In this document: in pieces, positions 1 to 8,187 of the stretch
Numbering within the stretch: the first letter of the stretch is position 1
Layout of the letters: every line of letters starts with the position of its first letter
Assembly: GCA_016800925.1 (NCBI GenBank)
Contig: JABCPU010001072.1
Location: forward strand, 1-16,944
Reading direction: 5' to 3'
DNA length: 16,944 bases
DNA from: Suillus spraguei
Lineage: Eukaryota; Basidiomycota; Agaricomycetes; Boletales; Suillaceae
The notes under the pieces: generated by a model
Databases searched by the model: none
What the model was told of the DNA's origin: nothing
The model's input: the letters and a program-made list of their open reading frames with translations, nothing else
Made by a program: the position numbers and the translations under genes

Positions 1-260
1 TCGGGATATAAAACTTTCATATGAGCTGCTCGAGCGCCGGCATAGGAACCCTGGCAGCGCTGGAATGTTCAATGTCAGGATCGTCATAGAATCATGGTGC
101 CACGTGACAAGACAGAAGGCCCGACGCCAAGGACACCGTCAAAACCATCAAAGCCCTCTGAATGATGTCACACTTAAGAAGGTGACGCGTTGTTTGCGCA
201 TTGTTTTGGTAAATGCAAAGCTTGCCATAGTCACGTGCCATGATTAGTCATAGTACTCAA
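1..260. other. No recognisable gene
   Basis: I see no convincing coding region here. A 60-codon plus-strand frame (65-247) is open but has no recognisable motif, and neither strand matches a family I know. Two CACGTG hexamers lie near 103 and 233; at this density they may be chance. Confidence 0.4.
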
Positions 261-600
261 CGCTGATACTGGCCTACATGACGAACGTTAACGTTTGTCT
301 ATTCTTCTTGTTATCCTGCCTACGCCAAGCGCCAACGCTCATCAGTCTCGAGTTTTTCACCGGCTATTTCGCACGTGTCCAACTCATCGACGCTGATACT
401 GGCCTACGTGACGAACGTTAACGTTTGTCTATTCCTGCCTACGCCAAGCGTTAACGCTTGGCCCGCCTGATGAGCGTTAACACTCATCAGATCCTGCCTT
501 CGTCGGGCGCCGACCTGTGACTCTAAGTTTTCTGATGAACGCCAACGCTCATCAGTTTCGAGTTTCAATTCTTGGGTGGACGAGCGCCAACGCTTGTCTG
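261..600. repeat. Cluster of related palindromes with one duplicated segment
   Basis: A 44-bp segment at 261-304 recurs at 391-434 with a single substitution (position 278 versus 408). Each copy holds the perfect palindrome aacgttaacgtt (284-295 and 414-425). Nearby are gccaagcgttaacgcttggc (443-462, perfect 20-bp palindrome) and a 24-bp palindrome at 467-490 with one mismatched pair, flanked by ctgatgag/ctcatcag. Degenerate versions with core gcgccaacgc or acgccaacgc occur at about 326-345, 532-555 and 580-600. All share the pattern (g/a)cg-(tt/cc)-aacg, so they look like diverged copies of one unit. I see no coding region. They could be a short interspersed palindromic repeat, protein-binding sites, or footprints of a tiny inverted-repeat element; the sequence alone does not decide. 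Confidence 0.7.
443..462. repeat. Perfect 20-bp palindrome
   Basis: gccaagcgttaacgcttggc equals its own reverse complement over all 20 bases, and pairing stops at the next base on each side. The gcgttaacgc core is shared with its neighbours at 467-490 and, more loosely, 284-295 and 414-425. There is no T-run after it, so a terminator is not indicated. Confidence 0.8.
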
Positions 601-737
601 AAACCCCCTCAAAACTATATTTCAGACCATGGGCTGGTGAACTGGTATATGCTCTTTCAAACGTAGCTGTACTCTTCCTGAAAATTTATTGACGACACAG
701 GGGATTGGCAACTTATCTTATCTTATTTTTTTTCTAG

Positions 738-1040
738 AGGGTATCCAAGGGCGTGTTCGCCAGGACGGCGGCAGCGTATTCTAGGACTTCGACGACTGGA
801 ACACCACTCTGGCTGATAATGTGGCATGCGGTCAGGCCATCGCTTTGGTTTTCACTAACTCCGACTCTGGCGAGGGTTACATTACTGTCGATGGCAGGGA
901 GATTGGTACGTTCTTCAGACATTTTGAGGTGATGGTTGTGTTCATTTTCAGCCAGCAACGACCTCACTGCTTGGCCCGTAACATTTAAGGTCACGAACAT
1001 CGAACCTGTATCTGGGACCGAGGTTTGCGACACCCATTAA
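738..1040 (+). pseudogene. GH3 beta-glucosidase remnant
   Basis: Fragment of a glycoside hydrolase family 3 beta-glucosidase, an enzyme that releases glucose from cellobiose and related beta-glucosides and is normally secreted or cell-wall bound. Exon A (738-905) follows a T-rich tract and tctag acceptor and reads DFDDWNTTLAD then ALVFTNSDSGEGYITVDG, the typical fungal GH3 pattern (V-F-x-N-x-D-S-G-E-G-Y-I-T-V-D-G). A 46-bp intron fits 906-951 (gtacg...ttcag). Splicing there gives NDLTAW, matching the NNLTAW that follows in GH3 proteins. After LTAW the frame jumps to VTFKVTN...SGTEV, which resembles the C-terminal fibronectin-like domain, so roughly 100-200 codons seem to be missing. An in-frame TAG at 782-784 and an early TAA at 1038-1040 make it non-functional. 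The N-terminal catalytic domain is absent. The minus-strand open frame over the same bases is a shadow. Confidence 0.75.
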
Positions 1041-1050
1041 CCTCCTTATC

Positions 1051-1330
1051 TTGATACGTGCGCTCAAGTCACTCGAATGGATTTCTCAGCTTTACGTTCA
1101 CCTCTCGTCTAGCGAACGTCCATCTGCTACATACAATATTGCTGCCCGACTGTGGAGACGATTATATAATCCAAGCCTCGGACAGATCCGAATAGTTATT
1201 GTTGGGTCGGTTGTTTTGGTCATTGTGGTATTCCTTCAACGTCGATCTAGTAAGTACTACATACTACTTGCAATATCTAAAACTACTTCTGTAGGTTCAT
1301 CTGAGGTACCAAAAGTTGCCTCTGCAGGTT
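1051..1330 (+). pseudogene. Possible exon with a hydrophobic helix, leading into Ala/Ser repeats
   Basis: No family recognised. A plus-strand frame open from 1051 encodes about 66 residues ending in a hydrophobic stretch (IRIVIVGSVVLVIVVF) followed by basic residues (QRRSS), as in a membrane anchor. A well-formed 45-bp intron fits 1250-1294 (gtaagt...tgtag). Splicing at phase 1 joins SSSSEVPKVASAG, which is the first unit of the downstream repeat in its Ala/Ser-rich frame (SAGxxxVSAVL). The intron length is a multiple of three, so retention also keeps the frame. The frame is lost in the second repeat unit, where bases are missing around 1360. It may be the start of an Ala/Ser-rich surface protein whose repeats later expanded, or chance. 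Its link to the membrane protein at 3513-5290 is unproven. Confidence 0.35.
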
Positions 1331-2930
1331 CTAATACTGTTTCTGCGGTACTGCTGCAGGTCCTTATGCCGTTTCTGCGGTACTGAAAGCTGCCTCTGCA
1401 GGTTTCAATACCGTTTCTGCGGTACTTCAAGCTGCTTCTGCAGGTCCTCATGCCGTTTCTGCGGTTCTTAAAGCTGCCTCTGCAGGTTTCAATAACGTTT
1501 CTGTGGTATTAAAGCTGCTTCTGCAGGTTCTAATACCGTTTCTGCGGTACTTAAAGCTGCTTCTGCAGGTCCTCATGCCGTTTCTGCGGTACTTGAAAGC
1601 TGCTTCTGCAGGTCCTCATGCCGTTTTTGCGGTACTTAAAGCTGCCTCTGCAGGTTCTAATACTGTTTCTGCGGTACTGCTGGCAGGTCTTATGCCGTTT
1701 CTGCGGTACTGAAAGCTGCTGCAGGTTTCAATAACGTTTCTGTGGTACTTAAAAGCTGCTTCTGCAGGTCCTCATGCCATTTCTGCGGTACTTAAAGCTG
1801 CTTCTGCAGGTCCTCATGCCGTTTCTGCGGTACTTAAAGCTGCTTCTGCAGGTCCTCATGCCGTTTCTGCGGTACTTGAAAGCTGCTTCTGCAAGTCTCT
1901 AAACCGTTTCTGCGGTACTTAAAGCTGCTTCTGCAGGTTCTAATACCGTTTCTGCGGTACGCAAGCTGCTTCTGCAGGTCCTCATGCCGTTTCTGCGGTA
2001 CTTAAAGCTGCTTCTGCAGGTCCTCATGCCGTTTCTGCGGTACTTGAAAGCTGCTTCTGCAGGTCCTCATGCCGTTTTTGCGGTACTTAAAGCTGCTCTG
2101 CAGGTTCATACTGTTTCTGCGGTACTTCCGCAGGTCCTCATGCCGTTTCTGCGGTACTTAAAGCTGCTTCTGCAGGTTCTAATACCGTTTTTGCGGTACT
2201 TAAAAGCTGCTTTTGCAGGTCCTCATGCCGTTTCTGCGGTACTTAAAGCTGCTTCTGCAGGTCCTCATGCCGTTTCTGCGGTACTTAAAGCTGCTTCTGC
2301 AGGTCTCAAACCGTTTCTGCGGTACTTAAAGCTGCTTCTGCAGGTCCTCATGCCGTTTCTGCGGTACTTAAAGCTGCTTCTGCAGGTCTAAACCGTTTCT
2401 GCGGTACTTAAAGCTGCTTCTGCAGGTCTCATGCCGTTTCTGCGGTACTTAAAGCTGCTTCTGCAGGTCCTCATGCCGTTTCTGCGGTACTTAAAGCTGC
2501 TTCTGCAGGTCTCTATGCCGTTTCTGCGGTACTTAAAGCTGCTTCTGCAGGTCCTCATGCCGTTTCTGCGGTACTTAAAGCTGCTTCTGCAGGTCCTCAT
2601 GCCGTTTCTGCGGTACTTGAAAGCCGCTTCTGCAGGTCCTAAACCGTTTCTGCGGTACTTACAAGCTGCTTCTGCAGGTCCTCATGCCGTTTCTGCGGTA
2701 CTTGAAAGCTGCTTCTGCAGGTCTCAAACCGTTTCTGCGGTACTTAAAGCTGCTTCTGCAGGTCCTCATGCCGTTTCTGCGGTACTTAAAGCTGCTTCTG
2801 CAGGTCCTAATACTTGCTGAGGTACCAAAAGCTGCTTCTGCAGGTGCTCATGCTGTTTCTGCGGCACTTGAAAGCTGCTTCTGCAGGTCTAAATGCCCGC
2901 TGCTGCGGTACCTAAGGCTATCTGTCTTTG
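1300..2930. repeat. 42-bp minisatellite, about 39 copies
   Basis: A tandem array with consensus period 42 bp and many 43-bp and some shorter units, about 39 copies by counting ctgcaggt landmarks. Each unit has two related 21-bp halves, both starting ttctgc: one continues a-ggtcctcatgccgt, the other g-gtacttaaagctgc (about 13 of 21 positions agree). Main variants differ after caggt: cctcatgcc, tctaatacc, ctcaaacc/ctaaacc and ttcaata(a/c)c. In one plus frame a 42-bp unit reads KAASAGPHAVSAVL with no stop. Units reading cttgaaagc carry an extra base and shift the frame, so the array does not encode one long protein now. The first (about 1306) and last (about 2820) units begin gtaccaaaag and are the most diverged, while central units are nearly identical, as expected for growth by slippage or unequal exchange. 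Short open frames on either strand inside it are by-products of the period. Confidence 0.95.
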
Positions 2931-3512
2931 CTGCCGCTTCTGCAACTACCAACACCAATGCTATTCCTGCCCTCCACTTACTCCATCTGCATGCTGTAAA
3001 GTTCCTTGTGTAAACTATGAGCAACTGTGGCTTAGGTCATTTTGATTCTTGGTTGGTTCCTGATGTCGATTAGACGATTGTACTAGGCCCGCTAACACTA
3101 CTTCGCGTACTTTTCGCATGTCAAGCATGCTTGCACCCATGTTCCATCTCAGATGAGTGTTCTTTTACTAGTACCAACCCTCCAGGAGGTTTACCGCCAC
3201 GTGCACCTTACCAGCTTCCCCCAAACATCGACAGGCCTCGTTCTCACCTTCCACCCGTCTCTACAATCGAAGCATGGGTGTTTAACGACCATGCAAGTTG
3301 CTTCACTTCCATCATCCATACTTGTGGACTGATCTAGGATTTCAGCACATACTGGATGGCTGGGCTTGCACACGACGGAGTTCATTTCTTTAATTTGTTT
3401 ATATTCGTTATCATCCTGTACACGCTGGTCATGACACTCATTGTATGTCTTTTTTTACTATCACGCCCTACCTCCTCTGATTACTGGTTGGTCACGCAGA
3501 ATTTCCTTCTAG
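2931..3512. other. Unassigned stretch between minisatellite and membrane-protein relic
   Basis: The first part (2931-3013) reads VFAAASATTNTN in a plus frame, Ala/Ser/Thr-rich like the array, and may be the decayed far side of the same coding repeat. The rest (3014-3512) may contain lost 5' exons of the gene that follows: a possible 70-bp intron lies at 3443-3512 (gtatgt...ttctag), but the frame before it has a stop when joined. I recognise no domain. Confidence 0.35.
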
Positions 3513-5290
3513 GAACTCTATTCCGCAATGGAGGCAATTATGCGCGTCCAAAAATGGTGCAGGGCAAACTGTAACGAGCGAGAATGCCCTTCAGCTGCCA
3601 CTCACTTACTACGGTCCGAGTGTGAGTACCTTTGTTTGCACATTCGTTTCTATGGCCGAAGAAATGCGCTTCAAATAACTATACATTGCGTACCATACTG
3701 AAGCCCTTACCTTCCAGATTCCCTTAGGCAGTGACGGCGCTTGGACTTACGGTGGTCTCACCTCGCCAGCAGCTTCCACTTCCTCTCTAACGTCCCGACC
3801 TACCGTGACATCCTTTACCTCCACCCCAACATCATCCTCTGCGACATCTACATCGTCTTCATCAACCCATTAGTCTACATCGCCATCTGCCTCATCTGCA
3901 TCTGCATCCCCTTCCACCTCTGCGACATCAAATCGTTCTTCGAACGCAACTGCTTTATCTAAAGGAGCCTTCATTGGTATCATCATTGGTGCCATCATCT
4001 TGTTCATCATTTTGCTTCTGCTTTTTATCTGGTTCGTTCGTTGGAACTCCTGTCGACGAGACTCTAGAGCTATCACACCTATATGGACAGGATGGAATGT
4101 TCTCACACCTGATCCAACCGGAGACGAGGAGAACCGTCCAGCCAGTCTAGGTTCTCCTCGCGACACCGGTGGTGATGAAGCAGATTATTTCCTCCGTCGT
4201 AGCACCGCTACCGATCCTGAACGCCGTCCATGGCCAGTATCTTCTCTTCCGCCCGGTGCTGCCCTACCCCATATTGTAGGAAGCGCTGGCTCCGACCGAA
4301 CAAGGTCCTCTCAGGCTTCGATAGACTATGGCGTCATCGTGCCTGGCTCAGAACACTTTGGACAGCCATACGGTGGTGACGGTGGCCCAGCCTATGCCAG
4401 CAGTGAAATGCTAGGTCACATCTTGCCTCCTAAATAGCTCCTTCGCATTGAAGATGAGGAAGAGCTGGAAGACATACCCCAACCACGCATGTACAGTTCA
4501 AGCCATCCCTCTTTGCCCGAGCACATCGCCCCACTACTTTCCACCCCCACCTTTTGAAGACACTGCTACACGCAAACCTTCAGGCCGCTCACTACTTAAT
4601 GAAAAGGAAAAGTCCGTCCGCCAGTGCCTCTTATCCAACAAGTGACCTGGAGGACTCAAGAGTCTTCACTGCTCGCCGCGCACGCGTCCAGTGACACTCC
4701 ACAAATATCCAGCCTGTCGCAGGACCTGGCAGCTGGCGCAATTCCTTCTCTCGTCTGCGAAAGAGCTGGTTTGGATCCTCGTCATCTCGCAGCGGATCAA
4801 ACTCGCGCAAGGGATCGGATAAAGACGCAGAAGGCAGCCCAATCCTTACTCGGCTGCATGCTTGGTGTAGGCTATACCCCTGCAGGAGAACTTCCGATGT
4901 CGAGCGTGAGCGCTAAGAGCGCAATATCTGTGAACACGGTGCACCATGACGCAGTCTCTCGTATGGGCACCCCAGTTTCCCTTCCTTCCAGAGCCATCAC
5001 ACCTGTGAGTCAGGGGAAGTGCAGTATCTGCAACGGACTTTGGACCTCCTATGCGGAGTGGGGCACCCCCAGCATGACGATCCATATGATTTGCTAAGTA
5101 GTAGGAATCCCCGCCCGTTGTCCCCACAGGCATCGATGTTCTGGATATACCAGCACCAGCACCTTTCTCGTCTGCTTCAATGAACGGGAGATCTTTGCCG
5201 CCAGGTCTTGTCCCGTTGTCTAGTCGCCATGTATGGAGGGACTCCTGCCACGAGCAGGTGATGGTTGGAGAAGCTTAGCCGGTGGCGGCC
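3513..5290 (+). pseudogene. Ser/Thr-rich single-pass membrane protein, broken
   Basis: Family not named, but the layout is that of fungal type I membrane proteins with an O-glycosylation-type stalk. Exon 3513-3621, a 96-bp intron (3622-3717, gtgagt...ttccag), then one frame from 3718: a Ser/Thr/Pro-rich stalk (about 3751-3955), a transmembrane helix (about 3965-4035, IGIIIGAIILFIILLLLF) and a polar cytoplasmic tail ending in an acidic segment (IEDEEELEDIPQP, 4447-4485). The frame has stops at 3871-3873 (TAG, in the stalk) and 4435-4437 (TAG), with clear coding character on both sides of each. Tail-like coding continues in another frame (about 4599-5129: RLRKSWFGSSSSRSGS, then DDPYDLLSSRNPRPLSPQ) and, after a shift or intron at about 5129, as GIDVLDIPAPAPFSSA and SLPPGLVPL. 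I read this as one gene, possibly a sensor or cell-wall-associated protein, that has collected stops and frameshifts. The true start is not visible. Confidence 0.6.
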
Positions 5291-5313
5291 TACCCACTCC
5301 CTGTCTCCCGTGA

Positions 5314-6355
5314 CCGTCACCAATACCGCGTCCCCTCCTCCGTATCATTGCACTTGCCCTCATATCAGGGGCTGCTATTGCCTCTCGTCTATTTGCTGTT
5401 ATCAATTTTCAGAGTATTATCCATGAATTGTACGTGCAACCGTATATGAATGTGACCACTGACACAATGAACTCTTGACAGTGACCCATGGTTTAACTAG
5501 TGCGTATATTTTGTGTGTATATTTGCATGCTCAGTGTCCCCTTTATAGTCGCGCAACAAAGGTTCTCGCCTCCCAAGGTTTCTATGTGAGCACCACAGTC
5601 AGGCTCTTCAACTAGCACTTCACAGGTCACGTTTTTCAGGAAATTTGGAACTGGTTTGACCCAACGGCACCTTGGACGTGTAGTCGGTGGAACAATCTAT
5701 CCCGGTCTTATGGCAACCAGTGGTGTAATATACAACTTACTCCATGCACTCAACCTAACCGGTCGATATCCGCAACATTTGCGTCCTCCTAGCTCCAGGA
5801 TTTAGCGCCTTAACTGCTTGGGCCACATACATGTGCGGCGCGTTCTGTATTTCATTGGTGTCAGTTAATTTACTATCACTTTCCAGGTTTACAAAAGAAA
5901 TGAAAGACGAAAGTGCTGGTCTTCCTGCAGCCACGTTTATCGGCATCGTGCCGGGTTACATCTCGCGTTCCGTCACCGGCTCGTATGACAATGTGGCTGT
6001 CGCTATATTCTTGCTCGTGTTTACCTTTTTCGCATGGATCAAGGCACTCAAGCAGGGAAGTGCTTTTTTGGGCACCATTACTGCTGTATTTTACTTCTAC
6101 ATGGTTGCTGCATGGGGTATGCCGTCTATTATTTATTTATTTAGATCTGACAATGGTGCACTAGGTGGGTATGCATTCATCACAAACATGATTCCTTTGC
6201 ATGCGCTGGTCTTATTTACCTGTGCACAACCCTCCATTACTGAGTAGACACTAAAGTACATTCCTATCATTACTTCGGTGTCCGAGCACCAGCCTACCGC
6301 TTGGCCCTCGTTCTTCATTGACTTGCACTTCCTTCCCTGCGGGTGTCATCGGATG
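5314..6355 (+). pseudogene. STT3: STT3 oligosaccharyltransferase catalytic subunit, decayed 5' half
   Basis: STT3 transfers the lipid-linked glycan to Asn in N-glycosylation sequons in the ER membrane. The frame LLRIIALALISGAAIASRL starts at 5335. Five introns fit: 5430-5481, 5500-5548, 5586-5639, 5833-5886 and 6117-6164 (48-54 bp, GT...AG). Spliced, they restore family landmarks: IIHEFDPWFNYRATKVL, carrying the EFDPW aspartate of the first acidic motif; [68 protein letters not shown]; and AAWGGYAFITNMIPLHAL. Damage: bases lost at about 5670 (WYP region), one extra base at about 5761, a large internal deletion after HALVL (about 6215) that jumps to YIPIITSVSEHQPTAW, a TAG at 6245-6247, and a shift near 6320 before FPAGV. 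A TGA (5311-5313) precedes the frame and no ATG is seen. The C-terminal WWDYG catalytic region is absent. Clearly non-functional. Confidence 0.9.
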
Positions 6356-6362
6356 CATACCC

Positions 6363-6753
6363 CAGGTTGATCACCGCCGAGTACAGGCCAATAGCCCTGT
6401 CATAATCGCTTGCAGCCAGGGCAGCATTTCCACTGGTAAGAAAAACCTGCTGACTTTATCCGAGCTGATGACAGACCGCAATCTACGAGACATTGACTTT
6501 GACTTTGAATTCGCCTTCCAGGCCAGCAGAGAGGTGCCAGCCTTGATCAGATATTCTCGCCCCAACATCGTTCTCGCCACCTGATTTTAATGCGCCAATA
6601 ATCAAGAAAGCCAATCTCAGCTTCGTCGCCAAAAACATATATATTATCTGGATTTCCTTTCGTCTCTGCTTTCTCCAGTGACAACTGTCTTTCCTCCTCC
6701 TCACGATCCCAAAGTACCTCTTCCCACTGAGAGTCGCCGATGGTGACTGCCAC
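6363..6753 (-). pseudogene. TPR-like gene remnant
   Basis: On the minus strand, 6440 to 6363 reads GNAALAASDYDRAIGLYSAVINL, the first helix pair of a tetratricopeptide repeat (GN-x-A-x3-A-x-DYD-x-AI-x-LYS-x-AI-x-L). TPRs are protein-interaction modules, for example in co-chaperones. Upstream on the same strand, 6753 to about 6650 reads SQWEEVLWDREEEERQL then LEKAETKGN, a charged stretch typical of what comes before a TPR. About 200 bp between the two segments is not in a matching frame and may be an intron or an insertion; a ttcttaccag acceptor lies just before the TPR segment. No start, no later repeats and no stop context are visible. The remnant ends within about 10 bp of the end of the STT3 relic on the opposite strand. 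The family call rests on one motif. Confidence 0.45.
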
Positions 6754-6759
6754 TGGAGG

Positions 6760-7204
6760 ACAGATGTGAGAAGGTTAGATAAAAGCTCTGAGGTCCCATC
6801 TGCTGTTTGGGAGTGGAGAACCGGTAAGGGAAGATGCTCGGCTTGTGCATCATTACAGAATTAAATCAAATTGTCACCTACGAAGGTTGATCACTCACTT
6901 CAGGAAGCATCCCTTTGACGGCACCACCGGCAAGGACTACATGACCAACACAGACGAGTCAATCATTGTCAACAGCAAACATCTCATCCATCGAACAGCG
7001 TGTCTAAAACGGCCGGGGGGAACGGCAGACTGATGGGGGTACGCCTCACATCAGGGCATTCACGTGTTTGGATATGCACACGGGACACTGGGGGTCTCTT
7101 AGACTAGACAGTATTGTCCTACATAGAGTACTACTCTGCAAAGGACAGAAATTGTAAAAAAAAGAGTATGAAACAAAGGAATACAATATATCTACGGATG
7201 GCTT
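6760..7204. other. No recognisable gene
   Basis: No frame longer than about 62 codons and no motif I recognise on either strand. The stretch includes a short A-rich run near 7156-7164 (attgtaaaaaaaag). It may hold untranslated or intronic sequence of the flanking remnants. Confidence 0.4.
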
Positions 7205-7345
7205 GCCTGCAGCCTGTCTAGCATTGGAAAGATCCCGCTTGAGTGACTAGAGCTTAGCTTGGTGACGTTCAGCGTCATTGCCAACCCGCTCTTGTATCTT
7301 CTATAAATTTTGCAGCTTTCTGGATGAGTGCTTGATCTGAGCGTC
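7205..7345 (-). pseudogene. Possible coiled-coil gene remnant
   Basis: The minus strand from about 7345 to 7205 reads EVDAQIKHSSRKLQNL, stop, KIQERVGNDAERHQAKL, stop, SLKRDLSNARQAAGK in a single frame. Outside the two TAG codons it is strongly charged with hydrophobic residues about every 3-4 positions, as in a coiled coil. I do not recognise the parent protein. It could be chance, but two stops at otherwise coding-like positions in one uninterrupted frame fit a decayed exon better than random sequence. Confidence 0.35.
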
Positions 7346-7403
7346 CACCTCTACTAGCTCAGGTTCCTACTACATAGACTATTTCATAATGTATACGTTA
7401 GTA

Positions 7404-7535
7404 TTACTTAGTAATGTATAAATCTCATATTTTGATGTACTCGCTGAATGTATTGATTTCTGGAGTGTGCAAGTGGCAGGCGCGCATTAGCACCACCTTG
7501 GGAATTATTTAGTAGTGTATATATCTCATATTGTA
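7404..7535. repeat. Pair of diverged 30-bp direct repeats
   Basis: 7404-7433 and 7505-7534 agree at 26 of 30 positions (tta(c/t)ttagta(a/g)tgtata...tctcatatt), 101 bp apart, just upstream of LINE copy 1. They may be tandem units of an AT-rich element or part of the LINE's 5' region. Confidence 0.5.
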
Positions 7536-7721
7536 TGGAGAAAAGGCAGTTCCCGTCGCGAGATAGTGACATAGTGTACTGTAGTGCGTTTGGACTTGAT
7601 GAATTCGGTGTGAGAGGTCACGTGATCGCGAGAGCGCTGACCCGGATTTGGAGGGTGAATGCGCGTCGCGCTTCTGTTCTTCTTCTTTCTTATCCATCTC
7701 ATCAGCAACGCGCTGCAAGAA

Positions 7722-8184
7722 ATGGCACGTTTCAACTCTGCTCTCCTTGACACTACTGCTACTCCTGAGCTTGAGATGCACCCTACTTATTCAGCTAAGG
7801 TCACTGCACCGCCCATGGAGGTTGAGGAGACTGAGGTTGACAAAGCACATCGCGTTTGGGCCACTTTGCGAGAAAGGCTGGATACTCAGATCAAGATTAT
7901 CCCAGAGAGCGACCCAACGCTATTTGATGATAGAATCCGCTTCAAGAACAGCCAAAGTGACGCCAACCACGAGCAAACCCGAACAAGCTCCCAATAGGAC
8001 TCAACTCTCAAGCACGCCTTATGGACAACTGGCTCAACTCGCAACCAACCAACGAAAACAACCCGGACCTGCACGCGCAATCAAACTCACCTCAGATCTC
8101 CTCGCCAACACCACACCCTTGTGGTTCCCTCCCTCAACCCCAGACATCAACATCGGTAGCCCCTCACCATCCGACTTTGCATAA
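7722..8184 (+). pseudogene. LINE copy 1 ORF1-like protein, frameshifted
   Basis: The likely start is the ATG at 7722 (MARFNSALLDTTATPELE). This frame is coding-like through SDPTLFDDRIRFKNSQ and then stops at about 7997. Coding character moves to another frame from about 7960 (TPTTSKPEQAPNRTQLSS, then GQLAQLATNQRKQPGPA) and ends at TAA 8182-8184. That implies one frameshift in an ORF1 of about 150 residues, Thr/Pro/Gln-rich in its second half. I see no CCHC zinc knuckle and no RRM, which LINE ORF1 (Gag-like) proteins often have. Its position directly upstream of ORF2 and the stop/start overlap support an ORF1 role. RNA binding is assumed from family knowledge, not seen. Confidence 0.5.
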
Positions 8185-8187
8185 TGC
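8180..8187 (+). promoter_or_regulatory. Overlapping ORF1 stop / ORF2 start (TAATG)
   Basis: The ORF1 stop TAA (8182-8184) and the ORF2 start ATG (8184-8186) share one A. A UAAUG overlap is used by some LINEs for translation of ORF2 by termination-reinitiation (reported for SART1). Here the arrangement is seen in the sequence; the mechanism is inferred. Confidence 0.6.

Noticed and set aside
1..23. TC at the window start as a Helitron 5' end
   Set aside because: A dinucleotide at an arbitrary window edge has no weight, and no matching CTRR end with hairpin was recognised.
443..490. Palindromes as transcription terminators
   Set aside because: They have no T-run and the host is a fungus, where such hairpin terminators are not used.
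734..1033. 99-codon minus-strand frame
   Set aside because: It lies opposite the GH3 remnant, whose plus-strand translation matches conserved family motifs; the minus frame matches nothing.
1257..2820. Open frames of 64-135 codons on both strands within the minisatellite
   Set aside because: They result from the 42-bp period lacking stops in several frames; 43-bp units shift the frame and no start or domain is evident.
1300..2930. CRISPR-like array
   Set aside because: Units are contiguous with no unique spacers, the whole unit is repeated, and the genome is eukaryotic.
7535..7750. Frames on both strands in front of LINE ORF1
   Set aside because: They show no motif and overlap one another; probably 5' untranslated LINE sequence.
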